DNA from: Onchocerca lupi
Taxonomy: Eukaryota > Nematoda > Chromadorea > Rhabditida > Onchocercidae
DNA length: 64,000 nucleotides
NCBI GenBank assembly: GCA_028564675.1
Contig: JAOVVO010000042.1
Span: 174,617 to 238,616 of the forward strand
Reading direction: 5' to 3'
Positions 47,501 to 61,671 of the stretch are shown piece after piece. Each line of letters opens with the position of its first letter. Within the stretch, counting starts at the first letter, position 1. Made by a program: the position numbers and the translations under genes. The notes below the pieces were generated by a model. The model was given only the letters and a program-made list of their open reading frames with translations, made no database searches and was not told where the DNA came from.

Positions 47501-50500
47501 TGAACGCCGTCGATTCATCATTTGGCTTTTTTCGCACTATAACAGCATGTATTTAAATCCCGTGGAATAAATTCACTGTAAATTGATGCCATATATTCAG
47601 AGAAATGCAATTTGCCTTGGCTTGCTAAATTATTTGTTAGCGAATTAGTCTGGAAGATCTATCTTTTACAGTCTGGCGGAACACTTTAACACAAAATGGA
47701 TTCTTGATAACAAATCTGAAGGCCTTCAGAAATCGGATTTCGAAATAAATTACAATCCAAACATGAAACTGATGAGTTATAAAAATGAGCAATAAATTAA
47801 ATACTTGTCTTCAAAAAATTCTGACTTAAATCAAAACAAAAGTAAAGTGTTAGTATTTGTACTTCTGATGCACTTTACATTGAAAATATTGAAATCTGAA
47901 AAATTTAGACTCAAAATAATCGCTGAGACTTATATCTCTTCTTTGGCCATCACACTAAGCGAAACTCTGCATGAACCATGACATTGTTTCTCATATATTT
48001 TGATGTTACGAACTAATTGAAACACTATCGCATTTTTCATAATTTTAAACAATTTCAATTGCAAACACAAAAAAATTGCTCTCTGTTCTTTGATGCTTTA
48101 TACAGTTGCAAGAATATCGGAAGTATTTTGTTAGGAAGCGTTGAGTTTGTATTTGTTTAGTTTGAAATTGCGGAAAATCTTATGAATAATTCATCTGGAT
48201 CCTATCCAACATGCATTTTTAAACGAAAAATGAAATAAGGCAAAATATCATGGGGACATTATAGAAATTAGAAAATTTTAGGACTAAAAAGTAAAATTCG
48301 TAATTTATGTTCAGAAAAAAAAAAACTTCAAAATGTCAGGAAAATTTTGCATTTGACAAGAAATATTTCATTTACAAATAAGAGACAAGAAAGAGACAAG
48401 AATTCTTTGATGCTTATTCATCTTTCCAAAACACAAATAAAATACAAATGGATTTGCATGAGATTTGCCCTGATTTTAACTGTGCAATCGTCCTGATTGA
48501 ATTTAAAAGAAATGCCAGACTGAATTTAAAAATGGTTGATTCATAACTTTCCAATTATATCTGCATAAATCATTCCAATATTCTCTAAATATTATTTCCA
48601 TAGCTGGACATCTAATACACAATAATTTCGAATTTTCTAATCAAAACTTTATTTAATTATCAGAAATTACATGAAGTATGATAATAATCTTGGGATATGC
48701 AAATTCCAGCAAATTTAGCATTCAAAAATATTCTAAAAGACGAAAAAAATTAAACTTTCTGTAGGAGTCTGTTTTGTGAAGATTTGAGAGATATACAAGT
48801 GTTCAATTTAAAAATGCAAAAACTTTTAACTAAACATTCTGAAAGCATTAAAAAGCTGATTTTGGTTCAACATCACTGTAATTTAAGAAATTTACATTAT
48901 TGTTCAAATAAGCAATTTTTCTTTTGAATCGAGAGAAAGAAGGAATTAGTCGATCTTTCTCTTCATAAAAAGACAATGATTCTCATTCTTACTTTTAAGC
49001 ATCATATCATTCGATCTGATAGCCAAATATGACTGACAAATTCTTCATGGCACTATGCTGGAAATGATGATAATATTACTCTGCTCCCGAATGTAAGTCA
49101 AAATATCGATAAATTAATTCTAAATAAACGAATTTTAAGTTACCACATCTCTACGAAATATGATAACTCAAAATAAAAACAATGGTTTTGCACATAAAAA
49201 CGCTATTTCGCAATTAATTTTTTCTCATGAATTCTTCATTCTACAAATTAACAACGAACGATTTGAAATAATATTCCCCGAATTGTTGAATATTTTAAAA
49301 CTTTTCTTGTTCAGTAATCTATTTACAGATGACATCGTGCTAAAAATTAGTTTGAGAAAATTCGCTAAAATTCTTGATCAAATTAGCATTAACTCCAATC
49401 AATTTCAATTTCCATCCTTTTTTATTGAAATCAAATCAAAGAGAAAGTGTACTTCAAGGATTATATACATGTCACCAAAATATGTCTGTGTTTTTTGATA
49501 GCACTCATATACCTAATAATTAAGTGGAAATATTCTTTACATTAAATCTGACTTCTCCACATGTGTTCACTAATTTAATTGAAAAAAAGATAAATTCCAC
49601 ATTTATCCGGCAAATCGCACTCAAAACAAATCTATACCTAATTTAACGCTAAAAATTTATCTTCGAAGAGTTAATTCTTCAAAAAGACTTTTTTGATATT
49701 TCCTGATTTCATTAGTAAAAGAAATTTCAACTTTTCTGCATTGGATGAACAAGTAGATTTCTCGAAATTCTTCCAGCTTGTTTACGAAAAATAATGATTT
49801 AATAACTTATGACATGCGAGATCTGAAAGATGGTAAAGCAGTTTCACAGAAGGATTTGAATAATATGATTCTAAAGATTTGCGGCATTTTAATGAATTGA
49901 AGTTGAAATTAGTCATAAATTGGGTGATGTGTCTAATTGCAATTGAATCGATAATTGAAAAAAAACCATTCATAGAATTATTTGTTATTATTATTAAAAT
50001 TATTTGGATTCATCTAAATCCCCTAATACATAAAAATCAATTTCATCCTTTAACATTTTAAGTAAGCTTGCACATGGAGGAAAGTTTTTTTGTGAACATT
50101 TTTATGCAGAATGACTCACTGGATTCCAATACTTCCTTACTGATATTCGATGCATTAAATACTGCTACAGTACGAAAATTTTAATTAAAAAAGAGTGATT
50201 TGAAAAAAAACAAGAACAATCCAACTTAGGATATTTCTGCTAACTAATTTTGTTTTCCGTCGGATTCAATTCACTTGAAACTTTCAGTTTTAAAAAAAAC
50301 TGTAAATTTTTCAGTAGAAAAATACTATATTACTTTTTCAAAGCAAGAAAAATTACTATTGGTGAGGGGTGATAGCAACATAGTCTCATTTAATAATTCA
50401 GAAAAGAAATGGCTAAAATGATGTAGATTTATGAAATTAGGTTCAGTTTAATAATTTAACGATAATAGAATTAGAAGTCATATAACTATAGACCTACATT

Positions 50501-53500
50501 ATTGGCATCGAAATTGCTGCACCGATTGATACCATTATTCAGAAAAAGTGAACCACCAGTCTTTGAAATATAATTTCGTTCCAATGGAAATTTCCTACAT
50601 AGTGATCTTCCAGACAACTGACATCAGTGAATGGAACAATTGATCATAAAATCACCAAACTTTTTTTGCGAAAAAAAAGGAACTCTGAGGAATCTATGAA
50701 ATAAATCGACGTGACTTCAAATTCAAGCAAAAAGAAGAAAAAAACTGACGAAAATATATTTAAAATCTCGAATTCTTGCATAAACAATAAGTGTTTTTTA
50801 TATTTTGAAGTCTGCTCAGCTGAGGTGCTGATACGAGAAAAAAAAATTGGTTATAAGCAGTTTGTGAAAGACCGAAAGCAAAGTTAATTGTTTTCTATCA
50901 TGTTGAACATCATACTCATCTATCATCAATTTTCGGAGCAAACATTTGGGCCAGAAAGCTCAAAACTAAGCAGTTTAAATTAGACAGACGATACAATTTC
51001 AATTTCATATCGTGAAAAAAATGAAATTGTGAAACTTTTCATTGTGTGAGATTTAAATTATTTTCTGATTTCAGAGTATATATTTGTTTTCATTTAATTT
51101 AAATTGTTTTAAAATTTGAGTTAACTTTGATACATCAAAAAATTTCCTTCAGCAACCAAATCATTTTCACTGCAGATCATTCCAAATATTTTAGAACAAC
51201 TCAAATATTAATTTTTACAGCATAATGCTAATCAGTCATCAATTTTGTTCAATAAAATGATTGCTATGGAAAGACAATTTTGCAATTGAAATATTTCAAC
51301 GCGATAAAAATTAGAACCAAAGAACAGGAATAAACATATAAATAGGGAAGTAAACATATTATGTGTGCGAAATTATAACTGATGGATTTATGATATCATA
51401 TTATTGTTTATGAGAAGTTTGTGAGGAAGGCAGTTGCTCTAGTCAGATTACTTCAAATATGATGAGATTTTTTCAAAATATGCTCCGATCAAGACTAATG
51501 GTTTCTCTCGAATGGAAAATTATTGCGAGAATAAATAATGTGCTTTCGAATTTCACCACGGGAAGAATTAGGAGAAAACAGAAATAATGAAGCAAGGAAG
51601 AGAAGATGATGCGCTGTTTGAATGATTAATTACTTGGTTTTAGTTGTCGTTTAGATCATCAATAGAAATTAAATAAATCTGAGTTAGCTATAATGAATAT
51701 TATAAAAATTTTTCTTTGGAAAAGAAGTGATGTATTTGTTGAGTAAAATTTAAAAAAACTAAGAATTAGCAATAGCGGAAGTGATAATGCTTTATTTTCA
51801 GCTGGTAAGTTCTGCAAAAATTGTTATTTCAAGGATCTGGAATGAGAATTTATCCGTAAAGTTGGGACAGAAATATTGCTATAATTTGTTAAATGAAGTC
51901 AAAGTGATGATTTTAGTGGCAAATAAGCAAAGCTTAAAATTATGAAGGTTCATGGAAAAAAGTAAAAAATTAAGATTTTTTTGACGATTTGTCTCAATGA
52001 TTAAAGCGAAAATAAGACAATGAATAGTCAGAAAAGAAAAGGTATTAGTAAAATCAAAGATTAATATTTGCTTCTCTTTCTTCTTATTTTCGGTAATAAA
52101 TTAGATAACTCGAAGAGTGGAAAAGACGGGAAACGAAGGAAAGGAAAAACTTGAAGAACTACACTTCAAGATCGGAAGTATAATTTATAGTATGTAATCT
52201 TTCGGATTTGTTAAAACTTTACTGACTCACTCGGTGCCAAATTAAACTCTGATCAGCTAATTATCATAGATTCTAATTAGTTAATTAGTACAGATATTTG
52301 ATAGATGGATCATTGGGCATATCGCGGAACTAAAAACTAACCAAAGAAGTAATAAATGCTCTCTTTATACTCTCCAGATGAACATAAAGATTAAAATGCA
52401 ATTAAAAGCTTATTAGAAGCTTAATAATCCAAATTCTCCAAATTGTATGGTTTAGAAATAATTTATAATCTTGCAAATAATCAGTATGATATTGCTTTTA
52501 AAGAAGAATGAGACCTCTACCTTATACAAATATTTGAAAAAAAAAAATGGAGTCAAGAAAATTTTCTTACATTTCATACTTAATTTTGAATTAAAAAGAG
52601 AATAAGAAATGCACTCATACTGATTGAAGGAATCACAATTTATTTTCAAGAAGAATTAGTCCATTGTCGTGAGTCAGCTGTATGAACCAATATATTAGGA
52701 AGAGTAATCTTCATTTTCAGTAAATGTTCTTCTTTGGCGAAGGAACTGAAAATTCCGAAGAGACATTTCCTTCATGGAAAAGGATAAAGGCAGAAAGTTT
52801 GTATATTTTCTTATTCATTCAAAGAAACTCAACGGAATCTAAAAAAGAGATTCTGATGCAGCATGCATATCTTCTAAAAATTCTCAACTTTACTGATTCT
52901 ACTCAATGAGTCAATTTTCCATTTATTGTAAAAACTGATAGTCTTTATCTGATAATTTTGTCAGGAGTATCGCTTCCCTGTTTGTTTTAATGTTTTCTCA
53001 AAACTAAAGTTTTTTAGTATTAATTGTTTACAAGTAAATAGACAGACAAACTCTTTAGGGAACAAACTTGACTTAACCTTAACAAAATGTTTCTAGCATA
53101 CATCATGCAAGAATATGTGGGGCATTGGCAATTCTATCTTCAAATATTCAAATATTTCAAATATCCTAAGGCGAGACTATTTAAAGAATCACAGATTTTC
53201 AGCTAAATGTAGAAAATGTACTTCAGAAATTATTATATTAATGGAATATTCTCATCGAGTAGGCAATAATTTTATCTTTTTCAACATAACTGCTTTTATT
53301 TTCAGGCAAATTAGGTCTGTCTTAGAATTAGAAATAGTTTTAGCCTTGAGAATGCCATAGCTGAAATTTCGATTTTTCTGAATAATAGCATAGAATGAAT
53401 TTGTAATTTGTATAAATTTTGTAGAATATTTAGGAATTAATCATCATGTCGATTGAAATTTTAAACCAAAAATAGTTTTGAAGATAGCTATCTTTTCAAA

Positions 53501-54245
53501 ACTTCAAGCAAATTTTGTTTCTCCGAAATAATAAAATTGGAAAACTAAAATATATTAAATTTCATCCGCAGTTCCAAGCAGGAAGGAAGCGATTTGTATT
53601 TTATCTCTTCTAATAAAAACAGATGGGAGAAATAAATTTCAGATTTCCATTACACATAAAAGCACGCAAAACTTTTACAAATTACCTGTGTTAAAAATTT
53701 TTGCACTAGATTAATATAGGCAATATGATTTTAATTTTATATATATCATTGATGGAATTATTAATAATAAATGTATTTCGTGGAGAAGTTTTGTTTTTAT
53801 GACTCATGTTTTCTACTTTAATCCGGATTACTTCCCTTTTTTCTTATTCTTATTTCTTCTTCGACAAATCTTCCGCAAAATATAATGATAAAATATATGG
53901 AAAAAGCATGGTATGTAAATTGTGAGAATCGGTATCAAAGCGGCAATAGATCGAGGATAAAATCATAAAGATAAGACCAAAGAATGCTTTCTAATTATTC
54001 TTGAATGTAAGAATTAATGGAAAAATTTATGACTGACTGTCAACCAGAAAACTATCTTGCACCTGATAGGTTTTGCATTTGGTATTTGATTAATATTACA
54101 TCCAACAAATATTTGCATATTTCTAGCATGCAACACAAATATTTATGAATATCTAATAAATAATAAGTGCAATTAATGTAAGATTTTGCCAGATGACAAG
54201 TGAAATTAATGCTATCACTATCAGTAATATTATAGTAATATTATA

Positions 54246-54309
54246 GAATGAAGTTTATCTTATTCGCATCAATTACGAAAAATTGATGCGAATGAGATAA
54301 ACTTCATTC
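54246..54309. repeat. 64-base foldback, 29-bp arms
   Basis: GAATGAAGTTTATCT(T)ATTC... (54246-54274) matches the reverse complement of 54281-54309 at 28 of 29 positions; the single difference is a G-U pair on one strand. The loop is only ACGAAA. No flanking coding frame. It could be a tiny foldback MITE or a hairpin RNA. Confidence 0.8.
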
Positions 54310-57300
54310 CTTAATTTACTAACATTATATCCAATTTCGTTCTTATTTTCTAATCTTATTTGTGAATTATAAAAATGATTAAAAAAATATTTCAAATTCA
54401 TTCCTTCGTTGCTCGGACATAATATTTTAAGGATAGTGAATGGTAATTCCTTTAAATGATTTTCAACGCAACAAAATTACTTTTTCTTCCTTCAAACTGT
54501 TGTCCAAAGCCACAGATGAATGCATATTGAATAACCAAATGTTCATCATTTATGTCTCTGGACAACGATTCAATTTGAGAAATATAATTAATTACTTCGG
54601 CCAAGGAAACATTCAGAAAAAAGATTTCAATAATTGAAAATATTCTGATAAATGATGCTGGCAATTCATTTAGTATATCGTGCGTTAATTTTTACTAAGA
54701 TTGAAATCAAAAATGCAAATATTAAGCAGCTTTAGCTGCAAATATTGCATATAATAATATATAGCTGGCATAAACGGAAGATATCATTTATGTATGTCTC
54801 ATATATCAGATATTTTGAATGTTTATATATTTACAAATTTATGTTAGATACAAGAATGAAACTTTTGCTAAAGTAAAGTTTAATTTTGAAAATAATAATG
54901 ATAATTTAAGAAAAGTTTACCTTATCTGTCAAGAAACTTGACAAATCAGGAGTAACAAAACTTTTTTGATGATATATTGAGAAAAAATGATTGCAATTTT
55001 GAAATATTGAGAACCAAACATAAAATCAAGACACCATTGATGTTCCTTAAATGGATTATATATCCAATGACTTTGATTATTAGTTTTTTAAAAAAAAAAC
55101 TTCTTTGTAAAATGATATAATAATAAAAAATAATTTTTTCAAATAATTTTTCAAAATCAATACTTCAACTTTTTTTAAAAATAATCTAAATAAACAGTTG
55201 TCGATTTTTGTTGTTGTGGTTTGTTGCAGTGAAAATGTGGTTTGATAAAATATGATCATACTTAAGATATAGCATTGAATATCTAGAAAACAATTCAAAT
55301 CTAGTTCCGAGAAGCAAATTAAGAATGATTTATGGTGCAAAAAAAAAAAAGAAAATCTGAAGTTTTATATCATCAATAGCAGTTACATTACATAGAATTC
55401 GATTTGTTGAGAGAAAAATAAACGACTGTCCTTCGATGTTGATAACTTGCGTGATATCGAAACTTATCATCAGCTAAAGGAGTTTAATTAAATGGAAGAT
55501 TTAAAGTACTGCTGATTTTATTGATCTCGAGCAGATGAGAAATCTGAATTTAGCATGAACAGATGAAGCGAACTGAAAACAAGAAAATAATAACATACCT
55601 TTGTGTCGTAAAATCAAGTCGATAATTAATGAAGTATCAAAAGTCAGTGTATTATTTAATTTCGTTTCATAGTAAATCGTTTTTGTCAAATTTTTCTGGG
55701 CCCACAGAATTCTGTAGTAATCTTATAAATCTTATCAGTAGGATCAGATCTATTCATTTTGTGTATGCTGGGTTGGACACAAATAGCCAATAATATTAAG
55801 AATGATAATAGACATATTCTTCTTTGCTATATTTTAGAATTTTTCTTGAATTATTTATCTTTTTAAACTTTTTTGAAGCATGGAAGAGGGAATATGAAGC
55901 AGAAAAATGAGAGGTGGAGTGTAATAATCTATAATGTATGTCTGCTTGGCCCACTTTATATGTTTCAAAACATTAATATTTCAATACAATTCTATTTTTA
56001 GAGATGAAATAATAATTTCAGCCAGAGATGATGTCAAATCTTTTGCAAACTCTCTTCATTTCTAACTGTTCTGAACTTTTATGAAATCTGAAAAATTGTC
56101 TTAAAATTTAGCTTATAACATATTCCATGCAGTCTTATTGAATTCACAACATTAAACTGCTATCAGAAAAGATGATTGATAAAACCAATCTTGAAATTTC
56201 AAACAATGATTTATGAGCGAAAAGGAAAAAAATCGTTGGGTAATTTCAATTAAAGGAGCTAAAAGATTCTCTGAGAACTTTTAATGAAACGTGATAATGC
56301 AGTTCTACCTGTAATGCGAGAAAGTGAACATAACTTGGCGAGAAAATACAGTTTTGCAAACAGTTTGATGATCTTTTCCTGAAATTCAAAAAAAGCAGAA
56401 TATCTCCTCGTGCAAATATTAGCAAAACAATCAAGCATTTAACCGCAGTATAATGATACCACTTATAAAACTTCCTTTAAGTAGAAATAAACAATGAAAA
56501 TAAGTGATAATTGCATCCTGTTCAAATAAATGGTAAACGAAAAAAAGCCACCCTTTGGGCATTTATCGATTGCTCAGCATAAATATTTCCTGCTCGGATC
56601 CATGTCCTTGGAAATGATTCGTTTTTTTTCCGATAATTTCTCTAGCAATGTTAAATTATGTTCGTTCGTAAGCAATTAGTGCAAGGAAATTGAATAAAAG
56701 CAACTGATATAAAACAGTCAATTCAATGAATAATGAACAATATGTATATTATTTTTAGAAATCATTTTTCTTACATGAGCGAATATCTGAAAAATTCCAA
56801 ACATAATTTTCTCTCCAAATCTCTCTAATAAATGTACAAACACTAAAAAAAAAAAAAATTCTCAGCAAATTTAGTTTCCAAAATTTCTTTTTCAACTGCA
56901 AATAATTATATTTCACATTTCACAGCTCAGGTATTTTGTAGAAAAATGGATAATAGAAAGATGACAACTCAATTGCTGTATGAATGAAATAAATTTGAAA
57001 ATTATCAGTAAAGATCAAAGATTCTTTTAACTTTTCTGGCATCGCATTTATGATGCTTGGATACAGTTTATAATTTCCATTCTACTATCACTTAAATCAG
57101 TGATACTCTTCAGACAAAACATTTGACACTACTAAAACTTTTTCAGAAGAATATTGTGAGAATTTTAAGAATTCAGATTTTCAGAATTTTCAGAAGGATC
57201 TAATATTGTCCCAAACAATCATTTCTGACTGAACAATAAATGATGGTGTTTGAAATGTCTTTTTTTAGAATTTGAAAATTTGAGTAAATTATTTGTTTCA

Positions 57301-57947
57301 CAGGATTCTGCATAAAAATCGGTATCTATTAGAAATTAATCACCTTTTAATAATTTGAGCAATATCACTTGAGAAAATTCCACCATCAAATGAATGTGAT
57401 TGTAGTATTGCAGGGCTGTAAAATATTAATTTAAGACTGTAATAAACACCTTTCCGAAAATAAGATTTCTTCGAGTTAATACTTTTTTTTTTACATCCAT
57501 TTTGGTAGACAATCTGTGTTAATGTCCAGTAGTCAATATATTCTAGAGCAACATAAAAAAAATCCCAAAAAATTTTGAATTTATTTTTCAGTTGCACTGA
57601 CAGATTTGACAGTTCAAATAATTTGTTTGGAATAATTGAAATTAGAAGAAATCTAATTCGATTCAAAAGTAAATGGGGATACACTAAAGGTTCTATTTTT
57701 TTTTTCCGCAATGAATTAAATTGGGAAAATGATGGCATAGGAAACCAAAAATTAGTGAATTGAAAATATTAAAATCTCATTCAAAATGAGTAATCCATTA
57801 GCTTTTTGAATAATACAATTCCACTAGCTTCTTTAAAATTTATGAAATATATGAAAAAGCTAATTCGAAAAATGATTATTTTAAAGTAATTAATACTGGT
57901 TTAATCATTGCGGAGAGAGAAATCTCTTTTTATTTTTGCAATAATTC

Positions 57948-58032
57948 TTTCTCCACTAACTTGATACTTTATATCCTAAAAATTTATAAAAAAATTTATA
58001 GGATATAGAATATCAAAGTTAATAGAGAGAAA
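57948..58032. repeat. Imperfect foldback, ~38-bp arms with bulges
   Basis: TTTCTCCACTAACTTGATAC... (57948-57985) pairs with ...ATATCAAAGTTAATAGAGAG (57992-58032) with several mismatches and one-to-two base bulges; the centre TATATCCTAAAAATTT/AAATTTATAGGATATA is strongest. The shape resembles a precursor hairpin, but in DNA this AT-rich some foldbacks arise by chance. Confidence 0.6.
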
Positions 58033-59436
58033 TAAAAATTTTGCATCTCGTCATAAAACAAACATGGGGTGCAATAAATTAAAGTTAGCATGTGTTATTT
58101 AATGTAATTAATGATTTTATTTTGAATTAAATATTCAAAGTTTCCGGAAAATTTTTAAACATGAAGAAATATGTATTTGAAAAGGAAATGACATTAGTGA
58201 AAGGCTTTTCAGCAAAATTATTTTCTCAGCTTTCTTCTCCAAAATTATTTGTATTGCATAAATAAATTTTATCAAGGAAATCTTTGTTTAAAACTGAGGA
58301 GTACTGATAAGATAATGAGGCTTGAGATTAACACTGTCTTATCTGGAAATGAATTTCAATTCACTATTGGCCTCTGATACTGCTCACTAAGCAGCTTATT
58401 TTATAAAGAAGAATGTACGCAATAATTCAGCCTATGCACGGAACTTGTCACACTCAGCATGGACACATACATAATAGCAAAACTCTCATATTATAGGATA
58501 AGATGAGAGAAAGTGATGAGTTTTTCCAGCTAATGAATAGGTCTGTTGGTAATGAAAAGATGGAACACTGCAGCTTTTATAATCACTTCATATCACACTA
58601 ATTCTGGAAAAAGGCCAAAAACGACACACATTCACTCACTCCTCATGCACCTTTTTTCATTTTCTATCAAGTGACAGATGTTGTCTCACTACATAATGCC
58701 AATGTCTTCCGAAATTGATGATGTCATTGCTTGCTTCCGTAGAAATTATTGCAAATATTAAAAACCACTTCAACTCTAATAAAAAGCATGTTTTTAATTA
58801 AGAAAGTCGCATAGTTTTCCCATTTTTTAAAGTTACATTCAATTAGTCACCTCTGCTCGAACTATTCATTTCAAAATTATCCATTTATATGAACTATATT
58901 TACAAATATCACCTGAATGATTATAAAAGCACTGAATTCTGGTTTTTTGCTTATAGTACAAATTATGAACATAAATGAGAGAAAAATTATTCCACACCAT
59001 CTCTAAAATAACAAATGCCGGATTTTATAGAAAAGATTTAGAATGCTGGAATAATTTCCAACAAATCTTTTTTCGTGAAAAATTTATGAAAATTGTGAAT
59101 TAAAAGTAGAAATAAATATTCAAAATATTTCTCAGTTCAGAATTCTATTGGAAGATAACTTGAACAACTTGAAAAATCAGTGAGTTAAAGAGAAGAAATT
59201 CCATTTAACTGACTATGTCAATTTCCTCAACAATAAAGAAGTTAAAAATAGAATAAAATAAGTATATGGTAATCAATAAAAGAAGTACTTCAATATTAAT
59301 ATTGAAATACAACGAAAAAAAAAATCATCAGTGATTAGCATTAAATCAATAAGTTATTAATGCTAACTGCGAAATAGAGAATTATTTAAATTGAAATGGA
59401 AACTTTCGAAAATACGATTTATCGCCATACTTCCTA

Positions 59437-61659
59437 TTATTCGGTTTTCTTTTCAGTAACAGCAATCCTACGATCATCCATGAAAACTGATAGCATCCAG
59501 CCGATTATAGGGCAAATCCAATATGTGAGAATAAACCAAACAATACTTAGCCCTTCACAGCCTTGTAAACGCGATGAAACAATTGTCGGATTAAGTCCAG
59601 GAACACCAATAAATAGTAATGCTAGAAAAGTTGGTAAATTCACAAAATGCAATTTATTAGTAAATAAGCAATAAATAAATCAAGACTTAACTCATTTCTT
59701 ACTGTTTGACTGAAATTGATTTATGATAACAAATGCTAGAGAATTAAATATCTCTAAATACAAAAAGATGCAATCAATACTTGTTCCCAAATTAGTACGC
59801 AGCTAATGTCGATGATATAAGACGAAATATAAATTCATCTTTGTAAAATATTTAAGGAAATCACTTTTCCACACTTACAACTATATTAAAATTATACTTT
59901 ACACGAAAACTCAGCTATATAACTTTTAAAATTAACAGTCTTAATATAATAAAATTAGATTTTAATAGATTTCATATAAACATAAAGCACGAACCAAATG
60001 TTAGAAATGATGATATAACGGTTGGAACCATATATGTCTTCAAATTTGGCGGAATGCGACAAAGAATATAGCGCATTAGAAAACAGCCAATCACTTCGAA
60101 AGAAGGCACGAATATGAATGGAACCTAAAGTGAAGAAACTATATTCTGAAATTTGATACACTTCATCAGCAGATTCAATTTCCGCATCCACTTACTATTA
60201 AAAGCTTGGACCAACACTCACTCAACACTTAAAAAAATTCAATATATGTCTAAATCAACAAAAAAAAAAAAAATATTCATTCATTGAACATTACTGACAA
60301 ACAACATACTTATTTAGTAGAAATTAATCTTAATAATATTGTGTTTATCAGAGATATAAACTACGGTTGATTTCTATTAATCCAATATCATACATTTTAA
60401 TCCGTATATTTATTCCATAAATTTTCCAATTTATAAATTAAGTCGATCTAATTTATATAACTTGTATAAATCTCATCTCTTCCTAAGTCTATGTAAAAAT
60501 TTAGTCACAAAAAATAAGACAAAATGAAACATCTAACAGATATGAAAAACAAAACCTTCCAAATCATTTCCGTCAAAACTAAACACACTCAAAACTATTT
60601 ATTCTCTTCTATTACAGAAATTAACATAAAAGCATAAAAATAAATATCTCAGTAGATCTCAACAGATCTGATGAGTTCCAACCTTATAAGTAAGTTTACA
60701 AGTTGGGTTTTCAAGGAAAAAAGCATGATCAGCTGACAGATTCAACGACCAATACCATATATGACGAGCGAACGCATAAGCGGAATAACCACCAATCATT
60801 TCGCCAGCTACTATCGTTAATAATTTTTCTGCCCTGCATTTCTTATGAATAGAATATTTTTCAGCTGTATACTAATCAATATCAAATATATAAGGGTGAT
60901 AAAATCATCTAACTTCTGATAATTTTACATTAATATTTAAGTGAGAAGGAATTAAGAGGAAGAACCAACGAAAGTGTTCCTTTATAATATAACTCAATTG
61001 GTATCAATGGAGAGACATATGCTTCTCGATTCATGATGCTGCCAGAAAAAATTAGCAAAGTAACGGCGAAAAAGAAGCCAAGCAAGCCATAATGTCGAAT
61101 AATCAGTGCTGCAATATGTTATCGTATAATCAATATCAATCAATAGGTCCTCATTTCTTCCTAACACTAAACATATCGAAATTCATATATGCTGGCTATT
61201 CATAATGCACAAAAATATTACCATTCTCATAAACGCAAGTGCACATTTGTGCTGTTGCTATTACTTCCATCAGAAGATAAAACGACAAAGTACCAGCCGT
61301 TTCATATCTAAAAATCATCAAATTAATGCTAAATATTTTAAAAATCAATATGCAGAGGGACGACTTATTCAACTGTTGGATCAAAGGAAATGTTTTGGTG
61401 TAGGAAATATGTCTTAAAAGACCTACATAGATAGCTGCATACAAATTAGGGGGAAAAGCTGCATTGAATGGTCGATCAATCAATAAATACACATTTGAAA
61501 AATAATCCAATGTATTCATAGTAAGATATATATGTAAATAATGACATCAATAACTTACTTTTCGACAAGTTTACGCAACAACTCAGCAATAACAAAGACT
61601 GTCAAATAAAAGCCTAGAGCCACAACAAGCGGATAGGAATCAAACTCAGTGCTTGGCAT
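59437..61659 (-). CDS. Unorthodox aquaporin, AQP11/12 (superaquaporin) type
   Basis: Six exons: 61659-61559, 61307-61222, 61108-60970, 60833-60683, 60124-59995, 59621-59437; 263 residues. Six-helix membrane channel; the subfamily is often intracellular and carries water, glycerol or peroxide. Family marks: the ELLR end of helix 1, YGLLGFFF, RxA..SPL..IELY at the first half-helix, W-x-LSADH, VPFIFVPSFEVIGCF, and GVPGLNPTIVSSRLQGCEG with YW-x2-P-x2-GW in the last helix. The second NPA box is NPT (213-215) and Cys224 lies exactly nine residues after it, the superaquaporin signature. The first box, NPC or NPT in vertebrate members, is SPL (95-97). A TTTCAG acceptor ends 10 bases before the ATG. 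The upstream region holds GATA-type and CRE sites (62.2-62.5 kb). The exon 3 end (60970) was set by phase. Confidence 0.88.
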
Positions 61660-61669
61660 AGTTCACTCC

Positions 61670-61671
61670 CT
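61670..61671 (-). other. Acceptor (AATTTCAG) upstream of the aquaporin start
   Basis: ACAATTTCAG-GGAGTGAACT-ATG on the minus strand: spliced-leader or 5'UTR acceptor 10 bases before the start codon. Confidence 0.5.

Larger units (their letters stand above)
43466..59436. other. Gene-poor 16-kb region
   Basis: I find no multi-exon gene here. Open frames such as 49160-49498 (+) and 57340-57738 (-) are rich in Phe, Ile, Lys and Asn, as chance AT-rich frames are, and lack motifs. The stretch holds a CA/TA microsatellite, two long foldbacks (54246-54309, 57948-58032), a tandem repeat GTAATATTATA x2 at about 54225-54246, and a homeodomain-like cluster CTAATTAGTTAATTAG at about 52273. The part near 43.5-44.5 kb is the likely Kv upstream region. 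Confidence 0.5.

Noticed and set aside
49160..49498. 112-codon + strand open frame
   Set aside because: Composition is that of chance AT-rich DNA (Phe, Ile, Asn, Lys), with no motif and no splice context.
57340..57738. 132-codon minus-strand open frame
   Set aside because: Longest frame in the gene-poor region, but low complexity, no domain and poly(T)/poly(A) tracts inside it.
61397..61519. Minus-strand frame with RPFNAAFPPNLYAAIYVG inside aquaporin intron 1
   Set aside because: It looks membrane-protein-like, but it has no acceptor in the right phase and exons 1 and 2 join directly in frame; treated as chance.
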